NCBI RefSeq assembly: GCF_900184965.1
Contig: NZ_FXYA01000162.1
Location: forward strand, 62,001 to 126,000
Source of the DNA: Akkermansia muciniphila
GTDB taxonomy: Bacteria; Verrucomicrobiota; Verrucomicrobiia; Verrucomicrobiales; Akkermansiaceae
DNA: 64,000 bases
Direction: 5' to 3'
The notes beneath the pieces are model-generated. The model ran no database searches. It saw only the letters and a list, made by a program, of their open reading frames with translations, and had not been told where the DNA came from. This document shows positions 1 through 9,672 of this stretch, one piece after another. Each line of letters begins with the position of its first letter. The stretch's first letter is position 1. The position numbers and the translations under genes were made by a program.

Positions 1-19
1 CCGGCGCACGCGTTTTTTC

Positions 20-56
20 CAGACGCCGCCCCTTCGGACGGCGTCTGTATTTTTTA
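20..56 (+). terminator. Rho-independent terminator of a gene left of the window
   Basis: A perfect 9-bp stem (20-28 with 39-47) closes a CUUCGG-containing loop and is followed by TATTTTTTAT. It probably ends a plus-strand gene lying before position 1. Confidence 0.8.
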
Positions 57-201
57 TGCCGGCTGCATACATGTTTTTTCAATTTCTTTACGTCAGGAGA
101 GCTTGACGAATCAGAAGGATGCCAGTAAGCTTGGATTCAGTAAACGGGCGCGTACGTTGCATGCGCCTTTGCAAGCAACCCCCTGTTAAACAATTTTCAA
201 T

Positions 202-657
202 ATGGAAAACCAGCATCTCAGCCTTTTGGACCGTGTGTACACCGTTCTCAGAAAGAGAGGGGAAGAAACGGAATGGATCACTTCTGCTGATGACCACAAC
301 ATTAAGACGGGCATCGCATTCGTTCCCTGTGATACGTTCACCCCGGTGAGCCTCCTGTACACCATGATTGAACGTCCGGAGACGCTGGTCATTGACGTGC
401 TTTTTGCCGCCAAGGTCCCTGAAGCCCGCCGTGTGGAAGTCAGCATTATCCTCAGCGAACTGAATGCGGACCAGACTGCCGGTGCCTTTCAGCTGGACCC
501 CAACAGCGGGTACGTTTATTACCGCCAGTCCTTCGTTCTGGAAGGCATGGACCTCTCGGAAGCCCAGTTTGCCCAGTTGATGAAGAATATTGAAACCGTG
601 GCTGTGGAAACGGCGGAGGCCTATTCCCACATCATGGAGACGGAATATCCCAAATAA
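202..657 (+). CDS. YbjN-domain-like protein
   Basis: This is a 151-residue soluble protein without signal peptide or membrane segment. Its alternating hydrophobic strands followed by a C-terminal helix (about residues 113-145) resemble the YbjN/type III chaperone-like fold, whose members are usually small cytoplasmic proteins of unclear role. No catalytic motif is visible. The ATG at 202 follows an A/T-rich leader without an obvious Shine-Dalgarno sequence. The next gene starts 27 bp downstream on the same strand, so the two may be cotranscribed. The family assignment comes from overall sequence character and is moderate; the coding call is firm. Confidence 0.7.
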   Translation: MENQHLSLLDRVYTVLRKRGEETEWITSADDHNIKTGIAFVPCDTFTPVSLLYTMIERPETLVIDVLFAAKVPEARRVEVSIILSELNADQTAGAFQLDPNSGYVYYRQSFVLEGMDLSEAQFAQLMKNIETVAVETAEAYSHIMETEYPK

Positions 658-684
658 CGGGACGCGTTTCCCCCGGAACTGTCG

Positions 685-1797
685 ATGAGCGAGGCCCCTC
701 AAAAAAAGGGAACATTCTGGTCCATAGGCATCGGCCTGGGGATTGTGGCGCTTTTGACAGGCACGGCTATTGTAACGGATCCTTCCGTCTCATTTTCCTC
801 TTCCGGGAACAGGGGGTGCGCGTCCGCAGGAACGGAGAAACCCCTCCGGCTGCAGACGAACACCCTTTCCATTTCCGCGCCCGGCATTGTAAGGGCCTCC
901 TACCTGACGATGCTTTCTCCCAGCGTTTCCGGAAAGGTGGACAAAGTGCATCCCCTGTTTAACGTGGGGGAAATTGTCCTGAAGGGAACCCCCCTGATGG
1001 AATTGGAAAAATTTGAATACCGCGCCCGTCTTGCAAATGCCCAGGCGGAACTGGAACAGGCCCGTCTGGATGTTTCTACGGAGCAGGCGGAAGCCCTGAA
1101 AGCCATCAAAAAGACATACAGCTCCGTCTCCAAAAGCGGTGAGGAATCCGAACTGGTGCTCCGGGTGCCGCAGAGAAGAGCCGTAAACGCGAGGCTGAAC
1201 GCCGCGGAGGCGTATGTGGCGGAAGCGGAACAGGCCCTCCGGGATACGGTGCTGGAAGCTCCCTATACCTGCCAGGTGGTGGAATGCTCTGTGGGCGCCG
1301 GTGCCCGCGTAGTCGCCGGGCAGCCGGTGGGGAAAGTAATTCCTCTTCAGGAACGGATGATACGGATTCCCGTTCCTCTGGAAGAATTTTCCGCGTTGCC
1401 CAGGGATGAGCAGGGCAAAGTGAATACGGCTCTGACCGCCTCTTGCGTGCTGAATAATGGAAAACGGCTGCAATGGCTGGGCCGCGTTACGGCGGTGGAT
1501 GCGGCGCTGGATTCCGAAAGCAATTCCGCCGTGCTGATTGCCTCTCTGGAGCCGAATGCCTCCCATGTCTCCGAGTGGCAGGTGGCTCCCGTCAACATGG
1601 CCCTTCAAGTGGCCATCAACGTGCAGGTTCCCGTTTCCGCGTGGATTCCCGCTTCCGCCGTCAGGGACGGCAGCTCCATCCAGGTAAAAACGCCGTCAGG
1701 AATGCAGGAGCGCAAGGTGCATGTAGTGACGTTGAAAGACGGCAGCGCTCTGGTGACTGTGCCGGAATTCCAGGCTGGGGACGCTCTGATTCTTTAA
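685..1797 (+). CDS. HlyD/RND-type periplasmic adaptor (membrane fusion protein)
   Basis: The 370-residue protein has an N-terminal membrane anchor (about 12-30), a first lipoyl/barrel-sandwich half (about 65-95, with SPSVSGKVDKV), an alpha-helical hairpin rich in Ala, Glu and Gln (about 105-190), and a second lipoyl half with LEAPYTCQVV and GARVVAGQPVG near 190-215, followed by beta-barrel and membrane-proximal parts. This is the order in adaptors that join an inner-membrane pump to an outer-membrane channel. No pump or TolC-like gene is adjacent: the next gene is polA, convergent. The substrate is therefore unknown and the adaptor is an orphan here. It may be cotranscribed with the YbjN-like gene upstream. 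Confidence 0.85.
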   Translation: MSEAPQKKGTFWSIGIGLGIVALLTGTAIVTDPSVSFSSSGNRGCASAGTEKPLRLQTNTLSISAPGIVRASYLTMLSPSVSGKVDKVHPLFNVGEIVLKGTPLMELEKFEYRARLANAQAELEQARLDVSTEQAEALKAIKKTYSSVSKSGEESELVLRVPQRRAVNARLNAAEAYVAEAEQALRDTVLEAPYTCQVVECSVGAGARVVAGQPVGKVIPLQERMIRIPVPLEEFSALPRDEQGKVNTALTASCVLNNGKRLQWLGRVTAVDAALDSESNSAVLIASLEPNASHVSEWQVAPVNMALQVAINVQVPVSAWIPASAVRDGSSIQVKTPSGMQERKVHVVTLKDGSALVTVPEFQAGDALIL

Positions 1798-1938
1798 CTC
1801 ATTTTTTCAAAGGGATATCCTTTCCTACTCATTTTTCCTGCCGCTGGGGAATCTTTTTTCAAAAACTTTCCGTTGGCGGGACAGCACGTCCACAGACTGG
1901 GAACCGGTGCTGCTGGAAGAAAAAGTAAGGCATCGGGA

Positions 1939-1976
1939 AAGCTCGGGAATCCCGGTATGCGGGAGCATGGGAGCTT
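1939..1976 (-). terminator. Possible terminator of polA
   Basis: An interrupted hairpin lies just beyond the polA stop: an outer stem AAGCTC/GAGCTT and an inner stem TCCCG/CGGGA. Read on the minus strand it is followed after a short gap by CTTTTTC. The T-run is weak, so this is tentative. Confidence 0.35.
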
Positions 1977-1991
1977 GCTGAAAGAATGTTT

Positions 1992-4829
1992 TTAATGAGC
2001 TTCCAGCCAGTTGCCGCCCGTCCTGGCTTCCACCAGAATGGGAACGCCGTTGGGCAGGGGCAGCGCGCTGATCATGGCTTCCTCTATCTTGGGAATAAGA
2101 TCCAATTCATCCCTGTGCAGGTCCACCAGCAATTCATCATGAATTTGGAGGATAAGCCGGGATCTGGTGCCTTTCAGCAATTTGTCCACATGGATCATGG
2201 CTATTTTAATCATATCCGCCGCCGTGCCCTGGATGGGGGTGTTGATGGCAGTGCGTTCCGCGGCGGACTTAATGGTCTTGTTGGCGGAGTTGATTTCCGG
2301 AATCATTCTCCGGCGCCCCAGCAGCGTTTCCGCGTAACCGGCTTGTTCCGCTTTGTGAACCAGGTCTTCCATGAAGGATTTAACTACGGGGAACTGGGTG
2401 AAATAGTTTTCAATCAGAGTGGCGGCTTCTCCGCGGGGGCAGCCCAGCCTCTGGGAAAGACCGAAGGCGGAAATGCCGTAAATAATGCCGAAGTTCACCG
2501 TTTTGGCCGCGCGGCGCATAACGGCGTCCACCTGGTCGCGGGGAATGCCGTACACACGGGCGGCCGTTTCCGTATGGATGTCCCGCCCTTCCTTGAATGC
2601 TCCGCACATGGCGGGGTCTCCGGAAAGCGCCGCCATGATGCGCAGTTCAATCTGGGAATAATCTGCGGACAGCATGGTGTATTCCTCTGAGGCGGGGACA
2701 AAAGCGGTGCGGATCAGGCGCCCCTGTTCCGTCCTTACCGGAATATTCTGAAGATTGGGATCCTGGGAGGCGAGCCTCCCGGTAGCGGTCAGCATCTGGT
2801 GGAATTGGGTATGGATGCGTCCGTCACGCGGGCAGATATATTTGGGCAGCGCATCCAGATACGTGCTCTTCAGCTTCATATTCTCCCGGTAGGCCAGGAT
2901 ATCCGCTACAATGGGATGCTGGGGAGCCAGAGCGGAAAGGGTGTCTTCATCCGTCACGAACTGGCCCGTCTTCGTCTTCTTGGGCTTCTTCACCAGCTCC
3001 AGTTCTCCGAACAGGAAATCTCCGAGCTGCTTGGGGGAATTCAGGTTCAGGGGATGGCCTGCGGCTTCTTCAATTCTTTCCCGCAGGCCGTCAATGATGG
3101 CTCCTACCTTGACGGAAGCCTTTTCCAGGGATTCCGGAAGCACGCGGATGCCGGTGAACTCCATGTCCGCCAGCACGGGAAGCAAGGGCAGTTCCACAGT
3201 GCGGAACAGTTTCTCCATGCCGCTTTCCTTGACCTGTCTTTTCAGGATGGAGGAAAGCTGGAGGGTGATATCCGCATCCTCCGCCGAATATTTGCCCATG
3301 ACCTCCACGGGAATGCCGCTGGTGTCCAGTTCGCGCTTCCTGGCTCCCGGCGCGGCAATGTCCTTCAGTTTAATCGTGGAATATTGCAGCAGATTTTCCG
3401 CCAGAATGTCCATTCCGTGCTTCATGCCCGGAGCGATCAGGGCATGAGCCAGCAACGTGTCGAAAAAGGGGCCTTTGACGTGAATGCCGTTGGCTCTCAA
3501 AACCTCCAGGTCAAATTTCAGGTGATGCCCTATCTTCTCTGCGGGGCCTTCCAGAAGCGGTTTAACCGCTTCCAGATCCTCCGGGCCGGAGACAGGCATG
3601 TACCATGCCTTGTGCGGTTCCGCACAGAAGGCGACGCCCAGCAGATTGTCCGTAAGGGGATTCAGGCCCGTCGTTTCCGTGTCGAAGCACCAGGAATCAT
3701 GCTTTTCCAGCTCGGCAACCATGGCGGAACGGGCTTCCGCCGTGTCCGCAATAATATACTCGTGCCTGAAATCATCTACTGTTTTCAAATGGCGTTCCTC
3801 AAACAAGTCCATTTGGCCGGAACTGCTCTGCCGTGCTCCCGAAACGGGGGCGGAGAGCGCCTCCAACGGAGGCTGTTCCGTCTGCGGGGCGGGAGCAAAC
3901 AAATCGTCCGCAGGGAGGGGGGATTTTCTGGCCTCCGGCGCTTTTTTCCCGAACAGCTTGGCTTGCATGGAGCGAAACTCCAATTCCTGGAGAAGGGACA
4001 GCAGTTCCTCCGGGCTGGGCTCTTTTTTAACCAGGCCAGGCAGGGTCACCGTCAGGGGAACGTTCCGGTCAATGGTGGCCAGTTGTTTGGAAAGAGTTGC
4101 CATGGCTCCGTTTTCCTCCACAATCTGCCTGCGCTTCCCTTTCAGCTTATCCGTATTAGACAGCAGGTTTTCCACGGAGCCGAACTCTCCGATCAACAGT
4201 TTGGCCGTCTTTTCCCCCACGCCGGGAAGACCCGGAATATTGTCGGAGCTGTCCCCCATCAGGGCCAGAATATCAACTACCTGGTCCGCACGTTCAATGC
4301 CCCATTGCTCCTTGAGTTTTTCCAGGTCAATCACTTCGTGGTCATTGCCCCTTTTGCCGGGTTTCCACAGAAAGCAGGTGGAGGAAATAAGCTGGCCCAG
4401 ATCCTTGTCCTGGGAAACCATGTAGGTCTGGAACCCCTCCGTACCGTCCGCAATGCGCGCCAGCGTGCCTATCGTATCGTCCGCCTCATAACCCTCATAA
4501 CGCAGAATGGGAATATTCATGGCCTCCAGCAATCTGAAAATCAGGGGCATTTGAAAGCTCAACTCTTCCGGCATGGATTCCCGGTTGGCTTTATAGGCAG
4601 GGTAAAGCTTATGGCGCGCCGTAGGAACGGAAGTGTCGAAACAGGCCGCGATATGCGTGGGGAGTTCATGTTCCAGAATGCCCAGCAGCGTATTGGCGAA
4701 GCCGTACACGGCGGAAGTATTGACTCCCTTGGAATTGCGGATGGGATTGGAGAAAAAGGCGAAGTGGGCTCTGTAAGCCAGGGCCATTCCATCCAGAATA
4801 AAAAGGCGCTTGGAAGGGGAATCAGTCAT
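1992..4829 (-). CDS. polA: DNA polymerase I
   Basis: A 945-residue family A polymerase with all three domains. Residues 1-290 form the 5'-3' exonuclease (flap nuclease), with the acidic FDTS and DKD sites and GDSSDNIPG at about 192-200. Residues 350-540 carry a 3'-5' exonuclease that keeps the DTE active-site motif at 383-385, so proofreading is probably intact, as in E. coli and unlike Taq polymerase. The polymerase part has motif A (DYSQIELRI), the O-helix (RRAAKTVNFGIIYG) and motif C (QIHDELL). It fills gaps during repair and removes Okazaki primers. An Ala/Pro/Gln-rich linker at 300-345 joins the nuclease parts. It is transcribed alone, divergently from the phosphoribosyltransferase gene. 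Confidence 0.98.
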   Translation of the reverse strand: MTDSPSKRLFILDGMALAYRAHFAFFSNPIRNSKGVNTSAVYGFANTLLGILEHELPTHIAACFDTSVPTARHKLYPAYKANRESMPEELSFQMPLIFRLLEAMNIPILRYEGYEADDTIGTLARIADGTEGFQTYMVSQDKDLGQLISSTCFLWKPGKRGNDHEVIDLEKLKEQWGIERADQVVDILALMGDSSDNIPGLPGVGEKTAKLLIGEFGSVENLLSNTDKLKGKRRQIVEENGAMATLSKQLATIDRNVPLTVTLPGLVKKEPSPEELLSLLQELEFRSMQAKLFGKKAPEARKSPLPADDLFAPAPQTEQPPLEALSAPVSGARQSSSGQMDLFEERHLKTVDDFRHEYIIADTAEARSAMVAELEKHDSWCFDTETTGLNPLTDNLLGVAFCAEPHKAWYMPVSGPEDLEAVKPLLEGPAEKIGHHLKFDLEVLRANGIHVKGPFFDTLLAHALIAPGMKHGMDILAENLLQYSTIKLKDIAAPGARKRELDTSGIPVEVMGKYSAEDADITLQLSSILKRQVKESGMEKLFRTVELPLLPVLADMEFTGIRVLPESLEKASVKVGAIIDGLRERIEEAAGHPLNLNSPKQLGDFLFGELELVKKPKKTKTGQFVTDEDTLSALAPQHPIVADILAYRENMKLKSTYLDALPKYICPRDGRIHTQFHQMLTATGRLASQDPNLQNIPVRTEQGRLIRTAFVPASEEYTMLSADYSQIELRIMAALSGDPAMCGAFKEGRDIHTETAARVYGIPRDQVDAVMRRAAKTVNFGIIYGISAFGLSQRLGCPRGEAATLIENYFTQFPVVKSFMEDLVHKAEQAGYAETLLGRRRMIPEINSANKTIKSAAERTAINTPIQGTAADMIKIAMIHVDKLLKGTRSRLILQIHDELLVDLHRDELDLIPKIEEAMISALPLPNGVPILVEARTGGNWLEAH

Positions 4830-5068
4830 CTCTGCCTTACTTTACCATGCGGTCCGGCGGGAAGCCACCGTTAAATGCGCCTCCGCATTCTCTGCCGGCC
4901 GGGGCAAGGAAAACATCTCTTGAGAGCGCTTGTTGATGCCTCCTGCCTGTGGAGATTTATTCTGTTTTTGAAAAAATCACTGAATCCGGGCCGGAAATTT
5001 TCCATTTCCGTTCGTTCTTCTTCAAGGATTGATTTTCCTTACAGGAAACATTATCATACCTCATTTCC

Positions 5069-5611
5069 ATGACTTACACCATCACCCCTTTGATTGCAGA
5101 GGATGCCATCTGCGCGCGCGTCAGGGAACTGGCCGCATCCATTGACAGGGCCATGGCAGGGAAACCCTATATTTTATTGCTGCTGCTGAACGGAGCTCTT
5201 CCTTTCGCTGCGATGTTGGAGAAGCATTTGAAATCCCGGCCCGTGGTGAAAGCCGTCAAAATTTCCAGTTATGCCGGGATGAAAAATTCCGGCTCCGTGG
5301 CGTGGGAGGGAGATTGCGGTGATTTCCAGCCCGATGTGCCCGTTCTGGTGGTAGATGACGTTCTGGATACGGGCGCCACGCTGGATGAAGTTTGCAGGGA
5401 ATTAAAAAGAAGAGGGGTGAAGGAAGTCCGCACCGCCGTGGCTGTGGACAAGCGTTGTTGTCGGAAAGTACCTTTTGAGGCTGATTACGTGGCCTTTACG
5501 CAGGGAAACGACTTCCTGGTGGGTTTTGGAATGGATCTGGACGGGCATCATCGGGAACTCCCGTACATTGGGAAAGTGGTCATGGCTGACACAGTTGAGA
5601 ATTCAGGTTGA
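5069..5611 (+). CDS. hpt: Hypoxanthine-type phosphoribosyltransferase
   Basis: The 180-residue protein carries the PRPP-binding loop of type I phosphoribosyltransferases (VLVVDDVLDTGATL, about 91-104) and the purine-side features of the HPRT group: an early LLLLNGALPFAA segment, a flexible middle loop (KISSYAGM) and the C-terminal FLVGFGMDLDG region that contacts base and magnesium. It should convert hypoxanthine or guanine plus PRPP to IMP or GMP in purine salvage. Substrate preference cannot be read from the sequence, and a xanthine-preferring relative is possible. The gene diverges from polA across a 239-bp spacer. Confidence 0.88.
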   Translation: MTYTITPLIAEDAICARVRELAASIDRAMAGKPYILLLLLNGALPFAAMLEKHLKSRPVVKAVKISSYAGMKNSGSVAWEGDCGDFQPDVPVLVVDDVLDTGATLDEVCRELKRRGVKEVRTAVAVDKRCCRKVPFEADYVAFTQGNDFLVGFGMDLDGHHRELPYIGKVVMADTVENSG

Positions 5612-5704
5612 ACAACCTGTTGGAAAAAGTGTCCAAAGTAATTGGGGCCGCATAATTATCCGCCGCCCTGCTTAACAAGGGAAACCGGAAAGGAGAACCA
5701 GGAC

Positions 5705-6136
5705 ATGAAAATCAACAGGGTAAAACAACAGGAAAGCGTGGCCGTTTTCGGTCGTGAAACATCTCTCATACGGGATGTTCTGGACAATCTGGAACTGGAA
5801 CATGCGCTGACGTGGCTATTGGAGGCCATCAGCCAACACCGGTCCGGAAAAATGGGCGGGGAATCATGGCATCTGTACCAGACCACGCTGTTCGCCGTGT
5901 ATGTGGACTATGGCAACGGTAAGGTGCGTCTGTCCGCCGCGCTGGCATGCCACGATGCGGATATGGAAATGTCCTTGAAAGATTTTGTGGAGATATTGAG
6001 CCGTGAAGCCGCCAAGGAGGCGGATCCTCTTCATTATACCCCCGGGAGTTCCGGCAAATGCATTCACCGATACCGCAATCCGTATTTGAAACGCAGGCGG
6101 CGGGACCGGGAACCGGATATCGGTTTTTATTCCTGA
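5705..6136 (+). CDS. Hypothetical protein, 143 aa
   Basis: I do not recognise this family. It is soluble, with no signal peptide or membrane segment. It has an acidic, helical N-terminal half (a VLDNLELEHALTWLLEAI segment) and a very basic C-terminal stretch (RYRNPYLKRRRRDREP) that could bind nucleic acid. The ATG at 5705 is preferred over upstream starts because an AAAGGAG sequence lies at about 5689-5695 with good spacing. A strong terminator follows directly, so the gene ends its transcription unit, possibly shared with the phosphoribosyltransferase 93 bp upstream. Confidence 0.7.
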   Translation: MKINRVKQQESVAVFGRETSLIRDVLDNLELEHALTWLLEAISQHRSGKMGGESWHLYQTTLFAVYVDYGNGKVRLSAALACHDADMEMSLKDFVEILSREAAKEADPLHYTPGSSGKCIHRYRNPYLKRRRRDREPDIGFYS

Positions 6137-6159
6137 ACCGTGTATCCTTTCCTTTCCGA

Positions 6160-6192
6160 AAGGCTGGATTCTCTATGGAATCCAGCCTTTTT
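6160..6192 (+). terminator. Rho-independent terminator
   Basis: A 10-bp perfect stem (GGCTGGATTC, 6162-6171, with its complement at 6178-6187) has a 6-base loop and is followed by TTTTT. It ends the 5705-6136 transcript. Confidence 0.9.
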
Positions 6193-6659
6193 CGCTATTT
6201 CTGAAAGAGGCTTCCCATAGATAGACATGGGAAAAAATACGGTTTTTACGCTGACGGGAACGGCGGTAAACATGCGGCAGATGATATTTCCCGGAAATGA
6301 CGGGTATTCGGGCGGCAGTTAAGAAATGCGATCCGTTCGGATAAATGGAAGATAAAGCCATGAATGTATGGGATAAATTGTATGAAGAAGGTCAACAGGA
6401 CGGGACGTATTTCCCCATTTATCAACGCAGGAGCGTATTTGATACAGCCTCTCCGCTCGGAATGTGTGCAGAAAGAAATGCTGTTTGGCCTGTAAGCAAT
6501 AAATGCAAATATGGGAAAAATGCTTAATTTAATTCATTCTCAAGTATTTTCTCTAAGTGAGGCTTGCGAAGGTTAATAAGCTGTTTTTCGGAAATATTCC
6601 GTCTACAAAACCAATAAAAATAGTGCTTTTTCAGAACAATCATCCAGAATGAGGCAGTC
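6193..6659. other. Intergenic region, no convincing gene
   Basis: This 467-bp stretch is more AT-rich than its surroundings. It holds a 60-codon open frame (6345-6527) without clear coding character and a short palindrome CGGAAATATTCCG at 6589-6601. It presumably contains the promoter of the downstream acyltransferase gene, but no promoter could be placed with confidence. Confidence 0.5.
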
Positions 6660-7616
6660 ATGACCGTCTCCCCCACGTCCGGTAAAGAAATTCACCCCCG
6701 TTTGCCCTGGGTGGAGATTGCTCGGTTGCTGGCGACGCTTGTGGTCATCATGCAGCACGTTCCTTCCGTGGCGTTTCCTCCCAACCAATGGCTGATTGGT
6801 CCTGCGCTGGCGACGTTTTTCCTGCTGGCGGGTTATTTTTCCGCCTCCGGCCTTGGGGATCAGGGCTCCGGAACGTGGACGGCACGCCGCCTGATGGTTT
6901 TGCTGCGGCCCTATCTTTTCTGGTGCGCGGCCTATTGGCTGGCGGTCGGCATGCCTCTTGACCCCAATGCGCTCATTTCCGTGTTTGGGCTGGGAGCATG
7001 TCCCATGCTGACCCCGATGTGGTTTCTGAGAGACTTGATGATTTTTACCCTGGCTGCTTTTTTGTTCTCCCGTTTCCGTCCAGCTCTTTACGCCCTTGGC
7101 CTGTTCTGCCTGTTTCTGCACCGGTGGGATGACTCTCTGGCGTGGCCCAGCCCGTACATGTTCGGGGATTTTACGCTCGGCGTTATGCTGGCGTCCGCCG
7201 CCCCAGGCTGTCTGAACCGCTGGGGCAACATGCCCCTTGCCGTGCACACTTCCATTCTTTTAGCTTCTGCGGCCCTTGTATGGGCAAGCTGTGCAGACTC
7301 TTTCCTGATTCCGGACGGCTCTTATTCCGGATTGCTTGTTCTGGCCTTTCTCAGCTTCGGGATTATTGTGAAAGCCGTCAGCCCCGGCTGGTCGGAAAGG
7401 CTGTCCCTGTGGGCGTCCGGCAGCTTCTTCGTGTATTGTTCCCACATTTTCGTGCTGATCGTCCTGATAGGCGTAGAGAACTGTTTTCCCTCCCCATGGC
7501 CTGCCTGGTTGTGGTGGTGCCTGGTGCCTGCGGTTTATATGATGGCGCGGAGCGTTTACGTGTTTCTCAAGCGATATTTTCCCCGCTCTCTCGTCCTGAT
7601 GACCGGGGGAAAATGA
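6660..7616 (+). CDS. Membrane acyltransferase, family 3 (OafA/WecH-like)
   Basis: The 318-residue protein is almost entirely hydrophobic, with about ten membrane helices. It opens with the family hallmark: an N-terminal helix containing RLPWVEIARLLATLVVIMQH, in which the Arg and the His near residues 20-32 match the conserved residues of acyltransferase_3 proteins. These integral inner-membrane enzymes move acetyl or other acyl groups onto cell-surface or exported glycans. The substrate cannot be predicted. It is a single gene, converging on the GH20 gene with only 55 bp between stops. Confidence 0.88.
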   Translation: MTVSPTSGKEIHPRLPWVEIARLLATLVVIMQHVPSVAFPPNQWLIGPALATFFLLAGYFSASGLGDQGSGTWTARRLMVLLRPYLFWCAAYWLAVGMPLDPNALISVFGLGACPMLTPMWFLRDLMIFTLAAFLFSRFRPALYALGLFCLFLHRWDDSLAWPSPYMFGDFTLGVMLASAAPGCLNRWGNMPLAVHTSILLASAALVWASCADSFLIPDGSYSGLLVLAFLSFGIIVKAVSPGWSERLSLWASGSFFVYCSHIFVLIVLIGVENCFPSPWPAWLWWCLVPAVYMMARSVYVFLKRYFPRSLVLMTGGK

Positions 7617-7671
7617 CCTCTGGAATGATGGGACGGAACATGAAAAGGTCCGCGGGGAGAGAGTTCCATAT

Positions 7672-9672
7672 TTACTTTGATGGCACCAGAGAGACGTCAT
7701 CCTGTTTCTCTCTCCCGGGTTTGGCATAGCAGCTTGGGTCGGCAATCCAGCGGTCTCCGGCTTTTTTCACCGGAATGAAGCTGACTCCCCATGACTGGAA
7801 TTCTCCCGTATACGGCTGTTCAATCAGGATTTTGTTTTCTCCGGCCTTTACCTGAAAGGAAACGGGAGGACGCGCCCACCAGAATTCTTCATTGTCAAAG
7901 GGTATTTCATTGGCAGGGGAATTCCAGGTGTGCTTTTCATAACGCCTCTGTCCCGCCAGCCTGCAGGTCTGGGGATTGTTCACTTCTTTTCCGTTCACCC
8001 ATATTCTGGTTTCGCATTGGGACCATTCCCCGGCGGACGGAACCCCGGAACAGCGTCGCGTGGAACGGGCCGGCGCGTCAAATCCTGTCATGGCGTACAT
8101 GGTCCCGGGCCTGGCCGCATAAAAAGTCGTTTCCGCCCAGGCTGTATTTCCCGGCTTGGTCTTGGAAAATAGGCCTTCCGCCCCTGCACGGGTACGGAAA
8201 TACAAGTTGCCTCCCCGGGCTCGGATGGGGTTCAGCCCTGCGGGAGATTTCCCTGCCAGCAGGCCGTTCCTTACTTCTTCCTGCCTGTCCTTCGGAACGG
8301 GACCGAATACGGTCCATTCCACAAAAGAATCCCGCCAATAGGGGAAGGGCCTGTTTCCGGCCAGGGCTTCCATACGCTTCTCGAACAGGGAAAAGGCCTG
8401 ATAGGCCTCCGTATCTTTTTCAGGTAGTTTTCCGGCAAAGCGGGAACCATCCGCCGGCAACCCCTTCCAGCTGCGTTCCGCCATGGCGAACATGGCCGGC
8501 CACTGAGGGCTCTGAATGGGAATATTCTTTTTGTCCCCCACCCGGGTATCCGGCCACAGGCACTGAATGACTCCCAAAGAATGTTCGTCGCTCTTCACCG
8601 TTCCGCAGGGTTGGCGGAAGAAATTCCTGCGCACCAGAATGCCGGGGTCAAAGGAATTGACGTACCCTGCTGTGGAATCGAAATAGGGATTCTTCTGCCT
8701 GGCTGGATCCGGCAGACCTACGGAATTTTCGTCATTCCACAGCTGGGCATAACTGTCTCCGGACACAGGCAGGTCATTGTTGCCCGCCCATTGGATGGGC
8801 TGGCGTCCCAGGGATTTGACCTTGGCCGCCATCCGGTCCGCAAACTGCTTCCCGTTGGGGATGTGGATTTCATCAGCTCCAATGTGCAGGTAAGGAGACA
8901 TTTCCACAGGAATTTCCCTGCAAAATTCTTCCAGCAGTTCTTCCAGAATCTTCATGCCCCTGGGGTCGTGCATCGGAAAGCCGAAGCAGTTTCTGAAATA
9001 AGTGCTGTGTCCAGGCATATCAATTTCCGGGATGATCTGGACGTGACGCGCCCTGGCATAGCGGAACAGGTCCCGGATCTGCTCGTAGGTGTAGGTGTCA
9101 TTGACATCCCGGTTCTTGATCCGCTTGGAGGGATCATTCAAGACAGGATATTTTTTGCTCTGGATGCGCCATGCGGGATAGTCCGTCAGGTGCCAGTGGA
9201 AAGCATTCAGTTTCAGCCGCGCCATTTCGTCAATATCCGACTTGAGCGTTTCAATAGGCCGGAAATTGCGGCCTACGTCGTGCATGAAGCCGCGAATGGC
9301 GAATGCCGGGCTGTCCTTGATGTCGCAGCACGGGTAATTTCCCTTGGCTCCCAGCTGATCCAGCGTCCTGCGGGCATAGAAAACGCCCGAATCCGTAGCT
9401 GCCTTGATCAGGATCCCTCCGGGGCGAATCTGGAGTTCATAGCCTTCTTTTCCCAGCGATTGGGCCAGGGCAGGGTCCTTGTTAACGGAAACGGGTGCTT
9501 TTTTGGGGCATGTCCCTCTTTTCCAGTCCACCTGGGACGGAAAGGGAATGAGAGGAACCGGCGCGTCTTTTTCCTGCTGGAGGGAGTGGGGGGAAGTCCA
9601 ATCTCCGTAGGAAGAAGGAAAACAAAGAGTCAGGCTTGACGTCAGCAGAAGGGCAGGGAGAGTAAATCGCAT
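7672..9672 (-). CDS. Exported beta-N-acetylhexosaminidase, GH20
   Basis: This 666-residue enzyme has a signal peptide (MRFTLPALLLTSSLTLCFPSS). The Met at 9672 is chosen as start because it opens that signal directly; an in-frame upstream start would add 21 polar residues. Then come the GH20b domain (about 40-130, beginning PLIPFPSQVDW) and the GH20 TIM barrel (about 130-450), with GFMHDVGRNF, FHWHLTDYPAWR and the catalytic Asp-Glu pair in HIGADEIHI, where the Asp orients the substrate acetamido group and the Glu is the acid. A C-terminal beta-rich part (about 450-660) may help bind glycan. It should release terminal GlcNAc or GalNAc from mucin or other glycans outside the cytoplasm. It is monocistronic. 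Confidence 0.95.
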   Translation of the reverse strand: MRFTLPALLLTSSLTLCFPSSYGDWTSPHSLQQEKDAPVPLIPFPSQVDWKRGTCPKKAPVSVNKDPALAQSLGKEGYELQIRPGGILIKAATDSGVFYARRTLDQLGAKGNYPCCDIKDSPAFAIRGFMHDVGRNFRPIETLKSDIDEMARLKLNAFHWHLTDYPAWRIQSKKYPVLNDPSKRIKNRDVNDTYTYEQIRDLFRYARARHVQIIPEIDMPGHSTYFRNCFGFPMHDPRGMKILEELLEEFCREIPVEMSPYLHIGADEIHIPNGKQFADRMAAKVKSLGRQPIQWAGNNDLPVSGDSYAQLWNDENSVGLPDPARQKNPYFDSTAGYVNSFDPGILVRRNFFRQPCGTVKSDEHSLGVIQCLWPDTRVGDKKNIPIQSPQWPAMFAMAERSWKGLPADGSRFAGKLPEKDTEAYQAFSLFEKRMEALAGNRPFPYWRDSFVEWTVFGPVPKDRQEEVRNGLLAGKSPAGLNPIRARGGNLYFRTRAGAEGLFSKTKPGNTAWAETTFYAARPGTMYAMTGFDAPARSTRRCSGVPSAGEWSQCETRIWVNGKEVNNPQTCRLAGQRRYEKHTWNSPANEIPFDNEEFWWARPPVSFQVKAGENKILIEQPYTGEFQSWGVSFIPVKKAGDRWIADPSCYAKPGREKQDDVSLVPSK

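Noticed and set aside
6345-6527. A 60-codon open frame with CAERNA, resembling the zinc motif of cytidine deaminases
   Set aside because: The second Cys pair and the rest of the deaminase fold are missing, the frame is short, and codon use is not host-like. The match is probably chance.
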